Assembly: GCA_016195405.1 (NCBI GenBank)
Contig: JACPZP010000100.1
Location: 124,001 to 188,000, forward strand
DNA: 64,000 bases
Direction: 5' to 3'
Source of the DNA: Planctomycetota bacterium
GTDB lineage: Bacteria > Planctomycetota > Planctomycetia > Gemmatales > Gemmataceae
The notes under the pieces are model-generated. The model made no database searches. It was not told the origin of the DNA and worked only from the letters and a program-made list of their open reading frames with translations. Position numbers and translations under genes: made by a program. Shown piece after piece: positions 18,723 through 27,137 of this stretch; position 1 is the stretch's first letter; every line of letters begins with the position of its first letter.

Positions 18723-19298
18723 TCAACCGGCGGCCAAAGTCTCGCGGTAGCGCCGTGTCTCCCGGCTCAAAGCCATGTAGATGAAGTAGGCAAGCAGCAG
18801 ATCGAGGACCTTGTCAAGATAGGAACCGACGAATGGAATCCAGGCCAGCGGAAACCAAAAGGCCGAAAGCAGAATCGCAACCAAGCATGCCCACACGACG
18901 AGGTGCGTCGTCCAGGCCAATCGGTGACGCCGATCGAACAGCATGCGCCACAAAAGACGAGCCGAGGCGATCATGTCAACGAGCAGCCAGGGAGCGCGCG
19001 GCGGAGTCGCGCGCGAGAGGGACGCTGGATCATCGTCGAAAGCGTGCGGCGGGCTGGCGCTTTGCCGCGGTGATTCTGCCGTCACCTTTTCGGCGTGCTC
19101 GGAGTCCTTCGCTTTCAGCTGCAAGCGCTCCATCACCTTGAGCGCCACGCGATTTTCGAGGGATTGTGTATCCTGGAGATCACTGACGGCGTTCTCGAGG
19201 CGCCCGACGCGATGCTCCAACTCCAGCATCGCGGCCGAAGAAAGCGCCGTATGGACTGGCGGCAGTAAGTGTTCCGGAAGCGTCGCAGGCTCGCTCAT
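18723..19298 (-). CDS. Small coiled-coil membrane protein, unknown function
   Basis: A 191-residue protein starting at ATG 19298 (MSEPATLPEH). Residues about 20-60 have heptad character (LELEHRVGRLENAVSDLQD). A polar Ser/Pro-rich linker follows, and two hydrophobic segments near the C-terminus (THLVVWACLVAILLSAFWFP and VLDLLLAYFIYMAL) anchor it. No catalytic motif or known domain was recognised. Its stop overlaps or abuts the plsY start, so translation may be coupled, hinting at membrane function. Confidence 0.65.
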   Translation of the reverse strand: MSEPATLPEHLLPPVHTALSSAAMLELEHRVGRLENAVSDLQDTQSLENRVALKVMERLQLKAKDSEHAEKVTAESPRQSASPPHAFDDDPASLSRATPPRAPWLLVDMIASARLLWRMLFDRRHRLAWTTHLVVWACLVAILLSAFWFPLAWIPFVGSYLDKVLDLLLAYFIYMALSRETRRYRETLAAG

Positions 19299-19336
19299 GG
19301 CACAATTCACGACTAGACAGCATTCTCCACCTAATT

Positions 19337-20326
19337 CTACTTCGCCAAAATAGTGCTGGTCTTGTCGGGAGTTGGAAATTCCTTGGGGATCGGCAAGGTC
19401 ACAGATCCGGTAGCGGCCCACTCCGTCCCGCGGGCTAACGTGGTGAGGAAGCCGATGCAGCGCATGCCGTTCAGGTCGTGGCCCATCGGCGTGTGGAAGA
19501 CGCGGCCTTTGCCGTAGTCCACAGTCCAGATCATCGGCTCGTGCGCCTTGGTCCCCTTGGAGAACGCAGTCGCCAAGATATGGACGTTTTCGATTGGGCC
19601 GCGCAGGTTGTCGTACAACTCGTCGTCGTTGTGGAGCCATTCGCGGGGCATGTCCTTGGTCACGGGATGGGAGGCGTCGCGCATGGTGACTTGGAATTTG
19701 CCGGAGTAGCGATGGCCGGACCCGTCGCCCTGGCCTTTGGAAACGCGCACCTCTTTGCCGTCATCCTCAAGGATCAGGCGCTCGCCGTAATTCTTGTCGC
19801 GCCAGCCCATGCCGATCATCTGGTTGTATTCTTTCCAGCCGCCGAAGGAATTGTTGGCCGCATGCACGATGACCAGGCCGATCGTGCCCTCCTTGAGAGC
19901 AAGATCGAGAGCGTCGTTGGTTTGCTTGGGCCAGCTGTCGCCGTTGTAATTGCTCAATACGACTTGGTATTTGCCGAAATCCGGCTGGAATTTAACCATT
20001 TCAGCGCGATATTTTACGTCTGCTTCCTTGAACGCGGCGAGCGCTTCGTTATGCTTCGCGAGCTCGGCTGGATCGTCGGTCTTCGGCTTCTGTGGACTGG
20101 CGGGACGGCTCGGTGACGTTGCCACGTCCACCACGAAGCGGCCCGTGTCTTCGAGCGCCTTTTTCATGAACGGCGACGTCGCGCGCCAATTGTGATTGTT
20201 TTGGCCGTCAATCAAGAGAACCCGGATCTTCTCTTGCTTATTTCCCGCCGCCATCTCCGGCGTTTTCCCGGCGATGATGGCAAGACCGGCAAGTGCCAAC
20301 AGCCCGCAACCCCGATGTCGCAGCAT
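19337..20326 (-). CDS. Exported ThuA-like domain protein
   Basis: A 329-residue protein with an N-terminal signal-like stretch (GLLALAGLAIIAG). The ThuA/trehalose-utilisation fold, related to class I glutamine amidotransferases, is visible: RVLLIDGQNNHNWRAT at the start, VVLSNYNGDSWP, LVIVHAANNSFGGW, HPVTKDMPREW, HNDDELYDNL and the closing GKGRVFHTPMGHDLNGM. The last block is highly characteristic of planctomycete ThuA proteins. No nucleophile Cys is seen at the amidotransferase elbow, so a hydrolytic role is not assured. Family members are linked to sugar catabolism, here presumably periplasmic. Confidence 0.85.
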   Translation of the reverse strand: MLRHRGCGLLALAGLAIIAGKTPEMAAGNKQEKIRVLLIDGQNNHNWRATSPFMKKALEDTGRFVVDVATSPSRPASPQKPKTDDPAELAKHNEALAAFKEADVKYRAEMVKFQPDFGKYQVVLSNYNGDSWPKQTNDALDLALKEGTIGLVIVHAANNSFGGWKEYNQMIGMGWRDKNYGERLILEDDGKEVRVSKGQGDGSGHRYSGKFQVTMRDASHPVTKDMPREWLHNDDELYDNLRGPIENVHILATAFSKGTKAHEPMIWTVDYGKGRVFHTPMGHDLNGMRCIGFLTTLARGTEWAATGSVTLPIPKEFPTPDKTSTILAK

Positions 20327-20448
20327 TGCAACCCCCCGTCGAACGTGTGAATTACCGGCATCAGCCGGAGACGCAGCGGCTGAAAACAGAGCTTCACCGG
20401 ATTATCGCAGAATGGAACCGGAAAGCAATAAGCCAAAGTAAACGCGAG

Positions 20449-20490
20449 GCGCCGCGCGGCATCTGCCAACAAGCAGAGGCCGCGCGGCGC
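20449..20490. repeat. GC-rich hairpin downstream of the HU gene
   Basis: Perfect 11-bp arms GCGCCGCGCGG (20449-20459) and CCGCGCGGCGC (20480-20490), with an inner TCTGC/GCAGA pairing. It lies about 90 nt past the HU stop and ahead of the ThuA start on the same strand, so it could terminate or insulate HU transcription. No U-run is present. Confidence 0.6.
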
Positions 20491-20582
20491 TCGGAAGGGA
20501 AGCTGGTCTTGAAGGCTGGCGGTGCGTCCGCGCTGAGATGGCGCACACGCCGCGAGTCCAACTCAATTAGATGGCCCCGAAA

Positions 20583-20897
20583 TCACAGCACCATTTCCTT
20601 CAAGGCCTTAAGAGGATACGCCTTGACGACGGTTCGTTTGGGCTTGGCCTTGATCATAATGGTTTCGCCGGTCTGCGGATTGCGGCCCATACGCTCCTTG
20701 GTGGCGGGCTTCTCGACTCGCTTGATTTTGAGCAGCCCGGGCACCGTGAATATGCCGGAGCCTTTCTTGCCGACCTGCTGCTTGATGTAGTTGGCGAGTT
20801 CGTCGAACACGAGAGCCACCTGCTTGCGGCTCAGGTCCGTCCGCTTCGCCAGTTCGAGGAAGATCTCGCTCTTGGTAGCCGACTTCACCTTGTTCAT
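20583..20897 (-). CDS. HU/IHF-family DNA-binding protein
   Basis: A 104-residue histone-like protein. The N-terminus TKSEIFLELAKRTDLSRKQVALVFDEL is the HU dimerisation helix pair. The beta-arm region has ERMGRNPQTGETIMI, the conserved GRNP-TG-I signature. It differs from typical HU after this: the arm tip contains KAKPKRTVVKAYP, and the core strand is GIFTVPGLLKIKR rather than GFGTF. It has a slightly long N-terminus. The start ATG 20897 follows GAGGG. An excellent promoter lies upstream at 20957-20985. The role is nucleoid compaction and architectural DNA bending. It is a single gene, not part of an operon. Confidence 0.92.
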   Translation of the reverse strand: MNKVKSATKSEIFLELAKRTDLSRKQVALVFDELANYIKQQVGKKGSGIFTVPGLLKIKRVEKPATKERMGRNPQTGETIMIKAKPKRTVVKAYPLKALKEMVL

Positions 20898-20956
20898 TGA
20901 TTTGCCCTCAAGAGAACCTTGATGAAAAGGACATGCCGTCCACTCTTCAAGAGGGC

Positions 20957-20985
20957 AGAGTAGAAATCCGTTTCACGAATGTCAA
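20957..20985 (-). promoter_or_regulatory. Sigma-70-type promoter of the HU gene
   Basis: On the minus strand a perfect -35 TTGACA (20985-20980) is followed after exactly 17 nt by a -10 TACTCT (20962-20957). An A/T-rich tract upstream (about 20986-21001, T-rich on this strand) could be an UP element. Distance from the -10 to the HU ATG is about 60 nt. It is the best promoter match I found in the window. Confidence 0.8.
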
Positions 20986-21244
20986 TCAAATAATAAAAAA
21001 AAGCCGCATTTTCCGCGGATTTCCTCGCAGCTGAGGAGTTTCCTGCATCTGCTTGCGAGCAAAAGGCCTTAGGGTCGCCGCCCGCGCGGTCGCGGCAGCG
21101 CGATTCCGCCACCCGGCGTCGCCCTTGATGGGGCCGGCAGCTGGCGCTTTTGCTAGATCAGTTTCTATCAAGCCCGCGGGCTACCAAACCACCCACGCAG
21201 GCTCGCTGCGCTCGCCTGCGGCTTGTACGATTTCTGTGAGCAAC
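20986..21244. other. Intergenic region upstream of HU and the MDR gene
   Basis: Apart from the HU promoter just before it and the hairpin at 21197-21219, I see no gene in this stretch. An in-frame extension of the MDR gene upstream to about 21053 exists but contains the hairpin and lacks family similarity, so it is treated as non-coding. Confidence 0.55.
21197..21219. repeat. Hairpin with conserved TCGCTGCGCTC loop, copy 1
   Basis: Stem GCAGGC (21197-21202) with GCCTGC (21214-21219) closes the 11-nt loop TCGCTGCGCTC. The same loop sits on different stems at 38720-38730 and 40254-40264, and inverted at 40210-40220. It is located 25 nt ahead of the MDR start. Confidence 0.75.
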
Positions 21245-22255
21245 ATGAAAGCCGTCCTCTTCGATCGCTTCGGTGAACCCGCGGAAGTACTGCGCGTCGG
21301 TGATGCGGCCGCCCAAGAACCGGGACGAAATGAAGTGTGCGTCCGCATGATCCTGAGCCCGATCAACCCCTCGGACCTGTTGGTCGTACGCGGACAATAT
21401 GGCCGCCTACCCGCGCTGCCGGCCACTCCGGGTTTCGAAGGCGTCGGAATCATTGACGCGGTCGGTCCCGGCTTTTTCAAGCGTTTGCGCGGCCTGCGGC
21501 CAGGCCGTCGCGTCGCCGCGCTCAACGGCCAGGGCGGCAACTGGCGGGAATTCGTGATCCTGCCGGCGCGGCAGGCCGTGCCACTAGCCGATGATATCCC
21601 TGATGAGCAGGCGGCTTCTTTCTTTGTCAACCCCGCCACGGCGCTCGTGATGATCCAAGACGTGCTGCGCGTTCGGCCAGGCGACTGGCTCCTCCAAACC
21701 GCTGCTGGAAGTGCGCTGGGACAGATGGTTGTTCGGTTGGGAAGGCGCCTTGGTTTTCGCACGATCAACGTCGTGCGCCGAAACGAAACCGCCGAAGAGC
21801 TGCTTCGCCTGGGCGCCGATGAGGTGATTGCGACCGATCGGGAGCGCGTCGAGGACCGCGTCCGAACCATCACGAAGGGCGCCGGCGTCAGGTTCGCCCT
21901 TGATGCCGTCGGCGGCGAAACTGGTTTGATCGCGGTACGCAGTCTTGGCGTGGGTGGACGGATGCTCGTCTACGGAACGCTTTCCAACCAACCGATCCCG
22001 GTCGATCCGCGCTTGCTCATTGCCGGGCAAAAACGCATCGAAGGCTTCTGGCTTTCCGAATGGATGCAGGCGCAAGGGGTGCTGACAATTCTCAGGCTCT
22101 TTCGCCGCATTCACGCGATGATGCGCGTGGGGATCTTGACCACTCCCGTGCAAGCGACCTATGCTCTTGAGCACATCGGCGAGGCGGTTCGCGCCGCCGA
22201 CAAACCGGGTCGCAGCGGCAAGATCCTACTTAAACTGAGCCCCGCGTCAGGGTGA
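21245..22255 (+). CDS. MDR-family oxidoreductase resembling enoyl-ACP/CoA reductase (MECR/ETR type)
   Basis: The start ATG 21245 gives MKAVLFDRFGEPAEVLRVGD, the usual N-terminus of zinc-free MDR enzymes. ILSPINPSDLLVVRGQYG followed by LPATPGFEGVGIIDAVG is the signature of the 2-enoyl thioester reductase/quinone reductase group, and no structural-zinc cysteines are present. The nucleotide-binding stretch LLQTAAGSALGQMVVRLGRRLG follows, and the Arg-rich VVRRNE suggests NADPH. At 336 residues the length is normal. Probable role: NADPH-dependent reduction of 2-enoyl thioesters or quinones. Substrate is inferred only from family resemblance. No operon partner; the PH-domain gene is 77 nt downstream. 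Confidence 0.82.
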   Translation: MKAVLFDRFGEPAEVLRVGDAAAQEPGRNEVCVRMILSPINPSDLLVVRGQYGRLPALPATPGFEGVGIIDAVGPGFFKRLRGLRPGRRVAALNGQGGNWREFVILPARQAVPLADDIPDEQAASFFVNPATALVMIQDVLRVRPGDWLLQTAAGSALGQMVVRLGRRLGFRTINVVRRNETAEELLRLGADEVIATDRERVEDRVRTITKGAGVRFALDAVGGETGLIAVRSLGVGGRMLVYGTLSNQPIPVDPRLLIAGQKRIEGFWLSEWMQAQGVLTILRLFRRIHAMMRVGILTTPVQATYALEHIGEAVRAADKPGRSGKILLKLSPASG

Positions 22256-22331
22256 AACGTCCATTGCTAAGAGCCGCGTTTTTCATAGATAATGGATGCT
22301 ATCGCCCCATGGATCAGCCCCACATTGACGA

Positions 22332-22850
22332 GTGAAAGCAACGCGGCGCATGATCGATTTTCGTCAGCTAGCGGTGACAGGCGTGGTGTCCCCTGAGATG
22401 GGTGAGGCGCGTATCCGCGAGGTCTGGCCTAGCGTGGCCAGTTCGGCCGGTGTGGCCGGCTTGGGTAAGACACTTACGCGCACCATCCTCCTGGCGCCTT
22501 TAGGCTGGTTGCTGATGGCCGGCGCCTACTTCGGCAAGGTCATGCCATTTCTGGCCCGGCGTTATACGCTCACCAACCGCCGCGTGATGATTCGCAAGGG
22601 TTGGAAGGGCGTCGTCCATCAGGAGGTAGCGCTTGGCAAGATCGACGACGTACGCCTTAAAGCCGACGACAACACCGACTTTTTCCGGGCCGCTACGCTG
22701 GAGATTGTCTCGGATGGACAAACGGCAATGATCATGCCCGGCGTGCCCGACCCCGAGTCCTTCCGCCAGGCCATTCTCAACACGCGCAACGCTTGGGTTC
22801 CCGGCATGGCCAAGCGCTGGCCGTTCCTCGCCGCCAGCGCGGCCAAGTAA
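22332..22850 (+). CDS. Membrane PH-domain (bPH2/DUF304-like) protein
   Basis: A 172-residue protein. One or two hydrophobic helices lie around residues 45-75 (ILLAPLGWLLMAGAYFGKVMPFLA). The following segment RRYTLTNRRVMIRKGWKGVVHQEVALGKIDDVRL is the classic bacterial PH (DUF304) pattern, in which YTLTNRRV is diagnostic. It ends with a short strand and helix (FRQAILNTRNAW). A GTG at 22332 is used as start; ATG 22350 would remove six residues. Function is unknown; related proteins (YdbS/YdbT) contribute to envelope stress resistance. It lies 23 nt upstream of ilvE but no functional link is evident. Confidence 0.82.
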   Translation: MKATRRMIDFRQLAVTGVVSPEMGEARIREVWPSVASSAGVAGLGKTLTRTILLAPLGWLLMAGAYFGKVMPFLARRYTLTNRRVMIRKGWKGVVHQEVALGKIDDVRLKADDNTDFFRAATLEIVSDGQTAMIMPGVPDPESFRQAILNTRNAWVPGMAKRWPFLAASAAK

Positions 22851-22873
22851 GATGCTTCCTGACAAGGTGTTCC

Positions 22874-23731
22874 ATGACTCCCAAGGTCTACGTCAACGGC
22901 AAGTTCTTCGACAAGCCCGACGCCAAGATCAGCGTTTACGATCACGGCTTGCTCTATGGCGACGGCGTCTTCGAAGGGATCCGCATCTACGAAGGCAAGG
23001 TTTTCCGGCTCAAGGAGCACGTCGATCGCCTCTTCGAGAGCGCCCGTGCCATTAAGCTGGAAATCCCGCTCAGCCGTTCGCAGATGATGGAAGCGATCCA
23101 GAGCACCGTGAACGCCAACAACAAGAAAAATGGTTACATCCGCCCCGTCGTCACGCGCGGCGCCGGCACCTTGGGCCTCGACCCGCGCAAGACCACCGAT
23201 CCGCAGGTCATCGTCATCGTCGACGACATTACGATGTACCCGGCGGAGCTTTATGAGAACGGCATGGAGATCGCAACGGTTGCCACCATCCGCAACCACC
23301 CAGCCGCCCTCAATCCTAGGGTCAAATCACTCAACTACCTCAACAATATCCTCGCTAAGCTGGAAGGGATACAGGCCGGCTGCCTCGAGTGCTTGATGCT
23401 CAACCACAAGGGCGAGATCTCCGAGTGTTCCGGCGACAACATCTTTCTTGTCAAACACGGCATCTTGCGCACGCCGTCCATCGATTCCGGCATTCTCGAA
23501 GGCATCACCCGCAACGCGGTCCTAGAGCTTGCGCGCGACGCCGGAATTAGCGCGCAAGAACTGGCTTTGACTCGACATGACGTCCTCACTGCCGACGAGT
23601 GTTTCCTGACCGGCACGGCGGCCGAGGTCATTCCCGTCACCAAATGCGACGGCCGGCCCATCGGCGCCGGCAAGCCCGGCCCGATCACACGCCAGCTGCG
23701 TGAAGCGTTTCACAAGCTTGTGCGGCAATAG
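22874..23731 (+). CDS. ilvE: Class IV PLP aminotransferase, branched-chain type
   Basis: A 285-residue protein from ATG 22874 (MTPKVYVNGKFFDK). SVYDHGLLYGDGVFEGIRIY is the fold-type IV signature. The PLP-binding lysine lies in RVKSLNYLNNILAKLEG. GEISECSGDNIFLVK and the TGTAAEVIPV box are conserved. It most resembles the short archaeal and planctomycete IlvE (about 285-290 residues) that transfers amino groups between Leu/Ile/Val and 2-oxoglutarate. D-amino acid transaminase and ADC lyase are relatives, but the GIRIYEGKVF...EHVDRLFESA pattern favours IlvE. It is followed 31 nt later by usp. Confidence 0.88.
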   Translation: MTPKVYVNGKFFDKPDAKISVYDHGLLYGDGVFEGIRIYEGKVFRLKEHVDRLFESARAIKLEIPLSRSQMMEAIQSTVNANNKKNGYIRPVVTRGAGTLGLDPRKTTDPQVIVIVDDITMYPAELYENGMEIATVATIRNHPAALNPRVKSLNYLNNILAKLEGIQAGCLECLMLNHKGEISECSGDNIFLVKHGILRTPSIDSGILEGITRNAVLELARDAGISAQELALTRHDVLTADECFLTGTAAEVIPVTKCDGRPIGAGKPGPITRQLREAFHKLVRQ

Positions 23732-23762
23732 CCGACGGCAATAGCCCACGGCGACAGCGCCA

Positions 23763-24236
23763 ATGATCGTTCTCCACCGCATTCTCGTGCCGACCGACTT
23801 CAGCGAGCACGCGCGCCAGGCCGTGAAGTATGCCGCTGCCTTCGCGGAAAAGTTTGGCGCGGAGATTCACCTCCTTCACGTTCTGCAGGATCTCGCTATC
23901 TACCAGCCGGATGCCGTCACCATCGGTCCGCCGGTTGTGCCGCCCTTGGCGCAACTCGCCGCCGCCGCCCGGACTTCTCTGGAACGCTTTATTGCGGACA
24001 ACAAGCTGGAACGACTTGCCGTCCAGCAGGAGGTGCGCGAAGGAACTCCGGTTGAGGAGATCATCGAATTCGCCGCTGAGAAAGACATTGACCTGATTAT
24101 TCTCGGCACGCACGGTCGAGGCTGGCTCGCTCATGTCCTTCTAGGCAGTGTCGCCGAGAAAGTGGTCCGCAAAGCGCCCTGTCCCGTGCTTACCGTGAGG
24201 CTAGCGGAACATGAGTTCGTCAAGCCGGACGAGTAG
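23763..24236 (+). CDS. Universal stress protein, UspA family
   Basis: A 157-residue single-domain Usp. The N-terminus RILVPTDFSEHARQAVKYAAAFA is the conserved first strand and helix with DFS in place. The C-terminal nucleotide-binding motif G-x2-G-x9-G-S/T is intact in GTHGRGWLAHVLLGSVAEKV, followed by KAPCPVLTVR. It is therefore expected to bind ATP. A loop insert around residues 45-75 (YQPDAVTIGPPVVPPLAQ) matches other bacterial USPs. The physiological role is stress adaptation in general; nothing in the context narrows it. Confidence 0.93.
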   Translation: MIVLHRILVPTDFSEHARQAVKYAAAFAEKFGAEIHLLHVLQDLAIYQPDAVTIGPPVVPPLAQLAAAARTSLERFIADNKLERLAVQQEVREGTPVEEIIEFAAEKDIDLIILGTHGRGWLAHVLLGSVAEKVVRKAPCPVLTVRLAEHEFVKPDE

Positions 24237-24338
24237 GGCTGAGAATCGTGCCCACTTTTCCTTTGCATTTCTGAAACGATCACCCGACAATCAAGCCTTC
24301 GACACCCACCCCGTTTCCTCTCAAGTCAAAGGTGCAAC

Positions 24339-25376
24339 ATGAAGCGTCTGTTTGCGGCGGCGCCCTTTGCGGCGTGCCTGTTCGCCCTGTCGTTGTCGAG
24401 CGCTCATTCGGACGATCCGAAGCCAAAGAAGATTCTCGCGGCGGCCAACGAAAAAGACGCCGGCGAGGATTTCCAGATTCAAGGCGACTATATCGGCATG
24501 CACAAGAGCGACAAAGTCGCCGCCCAAGTCATCGCCAAGGGCGAAGGCAAATTCGTGGTCAACCTGCTGAAGGGCGGTTTGCCCGGCGACGGCTGGGACG
24601 GCAAAACCAAACACACGTTCGACGCCAAGTCGGAAGGCGGCAAGACCAGCTTCAATAACAAGGAATTCGCAGGGACCATCGCCGGCGGCAAAATGACGGT
24701 CACTAAAGGCGATGAGAACGCCAGCCTGGAGCGCGTCATTCGCAAAAGCTCTACGCTGAACGCCAAACCGCCGACGGGAGCCGTGGTGCTCTTCGACGGC
24801 AAGTCGCTGGACCACTGGACCAAGGGCGACCGCAAGACCGCGGCCCACTGGAAGCTTCTCGACGACGGCAGCATGCAAGTGCCCGGAGGCGGCGATATCT
24901 ATAGCAAGGAAAAGTTCAAGGATTTCACGCTGCACGTCGAGTTTTGCCTGCCGTTCATGCCACACGCCAGCGGCCAAGGTCGGGCCAACAGCGGCGTCTA
25001 CCTGCAGGACCGTTACGAAGTGCAAGTGCTCGATAGCTTCGGGCTAAAGGGGCTCGACAACGAATGCGCGGGCATTTACAGCCAGTTCGCTCCCAAAGTC
25101 AACATGTGCTTTCCGCCCTTGAGCTGGCAAACCTATGACATTGACTTCATCGCCGCACGTTATGAAAACGAAAAACGCATCAAGCCGGCCATCGTCACCA
25201 TCCGGCATAACGGCGTCATCGTCCATGAGAATCAAGAGATCAAAGGCCCAACCGGCGGCGGCGACAAGGAAGAGGACACGCCCGGCGGCATCCACCTGCA
25301 AGACCACGGCAACCCGCTCATGTACCGCAACATCTGGGTCGTCGAGAAGAATTCGTCCAGAAGAAATCTTGAATAA
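24339..25376 (+). CDS. Exported DUF1080 (3-keto-disaccharide hydrolase-like) protein
   Basis: A 345-residue protein with signal peptide (LFAAAPFAACLFALSLSSAHS). Residues about 25-135 form an extra N-terminal region (GDYIGMHKSDKVAAQVIAKG, then AGTIAGGKMTVTKGDENASL) repeatedly seen in planctomycete relatives. The DUF1080 domain begins at about residue 143 with VVLFDGKSLDHWTKGD, the strongest family mark, then KDFTLHVEFCLPF, SGVYLQDRYEVQVLDSFG and the closing GGIHLQDHGNPLMYRNIWV. The fold is a concanavalin-like jelly roll; some members hydrolyse 3-keto-glycosides. No catalytic residue can be assigned from sequence alone. Confidence 0.88.
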   Translation: MKRLFAAAPFAACLFALSLSSAHSDDPKPKKILAAANEKDAGEDFQIQGDYIGMHKSDKVAAQVIAKGEGKFVVNLLKGGLPGDGWDGKTKHTFDAKSEGGKTSFNNKEFAGTIAGGKMTVTKGDENASLERVIRKSSTLNAKPPTGAVVLFDGKSLDHWTKGDRKTAAHWKLLDDGSMQVPGGGDIYSKEKFKDFTLHVEFCLPFMPHASGQGRANSGVYLQDRYEVQVLDSFGLKGLDNECAGIYSQFAPKVNMCFPPLSWQTYDIDFIAARYENEKRIKPAIVTIRHNGVIVHENQEIKGPTGGGDKEEDTPGGIHLQDHGNPLMYRNIWVVEKNSSRRNLE

Positions 25377-25400
25377 ACGGCGACCGCCCGCAAGTCTCTC

Positions 25401-25471
25401 GTTTAGCCCCGGTTCGCAGAACCTGGCGGGCACTGACCCACCAAGCCCGCTTCTGCGAAACGGGGCTAAAC
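25401..25471. repeat. GTTTAGC-ended palindromic element
   Basis: Outer arms at 25401-25421 and 25451-25471 (GTTTAGCCCCGGTTCGCAGAA and its complement, 20 of 21 paired) plus an inner GCGGGC/GCCCGC pairing give a long hairpin. It lies 24 nt after the DUF1080 stop. The GTTTAGC ends are shared with the element at 43693-43762, with a different interior. Confidence 0.8.
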
Positions 25472-25516
25472 GCTTGACGTCTAACGCTTTTGCATCTCAT
25501 CTCATTGGAGCGCACC

Positions 25517-25588
25517 ATGACTCGCACCATGACTCGCACCATGACTCGCACCATGACTCGCACCATGACTCGCACCATGACTCGCACG
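25517..25588 (+). repeat. Six 12-bp tandem repeats (ATGACTCGCACC) at the S10 peptidase start
   Basis: Six in-frame copies, the last ending CACG, encode (MTRT)6. Each copy starts with ATG, so each carries a potential initiation codon. A GGAG ribosome site at 25507-25510 points to the first ATG (25517). Changing the copy number would alter N-terminal length and charge without shifting the frame. Confidence 0.95.
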
Positions 25589-27088
25589 ATGACGGCATGT
25601 TTCCTAATAATTGCCCTCGCCAACGGCAGCATCGCCCAGGAAGGCAAGGACGCCAAGGAAAGTAAGGATGCCGCCTTGCGCCTCAAAGAGCAAGCGGTCA
25701 AGACCAAGCACTCAATTCAGCTCGGCGGCCAGAAGCTCGAGTACGAAGCCACCGCCGGCACGATCCTACTTAAGGAGGAAGAGGGCAAGCCGATGGCCAG
25801 CTTCTTCTATGTCGCCTACACGAAGCTCAACTCAGACCTCGCTAAGCGGCCCATCACGTTTAGCTTCAACGGCGGCCCCGGCTCCTCCTCCGTCTGGCTG
25901 CACATGGGCGCTTATGGTCCCAAGCGCGTGCTTCTGTCCGACGAGGGCGAGGCCCTGAAACCGCCGGCGCGCATCGTCGATAACGAAGGCTCGATCCTCG
26001 ACGTCACCGATCTCGTATTTATCGATCCAGTCAGCACCGGCTTTAGCCGCGCCGCAGAGGAAAAGGACGCCAAGAAATTCCATGGCGTCGAAGAGGACCT
26101 GCAAGCCGTCGGCGAGTTCATCCGCCTGTACTCCACGCGCAACGGCCGCTGGCAATCGCCCAAATACCTTTCGGGCGAAAGCTACGGCACCACCCGCGCC
26201 GCCGCCCTGGTGCAGCAGATGCAGAGCCGGCACGCCATGAGCTTCAATGGCGTCATCCTGGTTTCGGCCGTCCTCAACTTCGAGACCATCGCCTTCAACG
26301 ACGGCAACGATCTGCCCTACCCACTCTTCCTGCCCGGCTACACTGCGACGGCCTGGCATCACAAGAAGCTGAGCCAGTCATTTCCAAGCGATCTGAAAAC
26401 CATGCTGGCCGAGGTGGAGAAGTTTGCCGTCGAGGAATACACGGTGGCCCTCATGAAAGGCAGCACGCTATCAGACGCAGAACGCCAGAACGTCGCCCGC
26501 AAGCTCGCGTTTTTCACGGGCCTTTCGGAGGACTACATTCTGCGGGCCGATCTCCGCATCGACGGCCAACGCTTCATGCGCGAGCTGCTCCGCAAGGACG
26601 GCGCCACCGTCGGCCGCTTCGACAGCCGCTACGCGGGCAAATCCGGCAACAACAACGCGGAGCGTCCCGACACCGATTTCAGCTACCATGCCGTACACGG
26701 GCCGTACAGCACCGCGCTGCAAACCTATCTGCGCCAGGACCTGAACTTCCAGAGCGATCTGCCCTACGAAATTCTCACGGGCCGGGTGCAACCGTGGAAC
26801 TACGGCGCTGCCGCCAACAACCGCTACCTGAACGTCGCTCCGCGGCTGCGCGACGCCATGACGGCGAACAAGTATCTGCGCGTGTTCGTGGCCAACGGGT
26901 ATTACGACCTCGCGACACCCTATTTCGCCACTGAGTACACCTTCAACCACCTGGGCGGCGACAAATCGCTGTCCGAGCGCGTGACCATGGGCTTCTACGA
27001 AGCCGGCCACATGATGTACACGCACCGGCCATCGCTGCGGAAGCTGCGCGAGGATTTGACCAAGTTCTACGGGTCGGGAACGAATTGA
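25517..27088 (+). CDS. Exported serine carboxypeptidase (S10 family)
   Basis: A 523-residue alpha/beta-hydrolase-fold peptidase. The N-terminus is (MTRT)6 followed by the hydrophobic core ACFLIIALANGSIAQ, so the repeat supplies the positively charged n-region of the signal peptide. Family landmarks: SFNGGPGSSSVWLHMGAYGP (oxyanion region), DPVSTGFS, nucleophile Ser in GESYGTTRAAAL, Asp in NGYYDLATPY, and His in EAGHMMYTH. S10 enzymes release C-terminal residues from peptides at acid pH; bacterial ones are usually periplasmic. The length is usual. The start is chosen at the first repeat ATG, which has the only ribosome site; ATG 25589 would leave a signal peptide with no basic residue. Confidence 0.9.
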   Translation: MTRTMTRTMTRTMTRTMTRTMTRTMTACFLIIALANGSIAQEGKDAKESKDAALRLKEQAVKTKHSIQLGGQKLEYEATAGTILLKEEEGKPMASFFYVAYTKLNSDLAKRPITFSFNGGPGSSSVWLHMGAYGPKRVLLSDEGEALKPPARIVDNEGSILDVTDLVFIDPVSTGFSRAAEEKDAKKFHGVEEDLQAVGEFIRLYSTRNGRWQSPKYLSGESYGTTRAAALVQQMQSRHAMSFNGVILVSAVLNFETIAFNDGNDLPYPLFLPGYTATAWHHKKLSQSFPSDLKTMLAEVEKFAVEEYTVALMKGSTLSDAERQNVARKLAFFTGLSEDYILRADLRIDGQRFMRELLRKDGATVGRFDSRYAGKSGNNNAERPDTDFSYHAVHGPYSTALQTYLRQDLNFQSDLPYEILTGRVQPWNYGAAANNRYLNVAPRLRDAMTANKYLRVFVANGYYDLATPYFATEYTFNHLGGDKSLSERVTMGFYEAGHMMYTHRPSLRKLREDLTKFYGSGTN

Positions 27089-27137
27089 GTGCTGCGCTTC
27101 GGGCCAATCGGCGAAAAACGTGCAAATCGGGGAAGCA

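Noticed and set aside
25517-25588. Possible CRISPR or VNTR array
   Set aside because: Twelve-bp units without spacers, in frame with a gene. No CRISPR-like repeat-spacer pattern was seen anywhere in the window.
25135-25665. Open frame with a His-Asp-Ser (HHDSHHDS) repeat, a tempting metal-binding peptide
   Set aside because: It is the 12-bp repeat of the S10 gene read in another frame, overlapping the DUF1080 gene. The S10 frame has the signal peptide and ribosome site.
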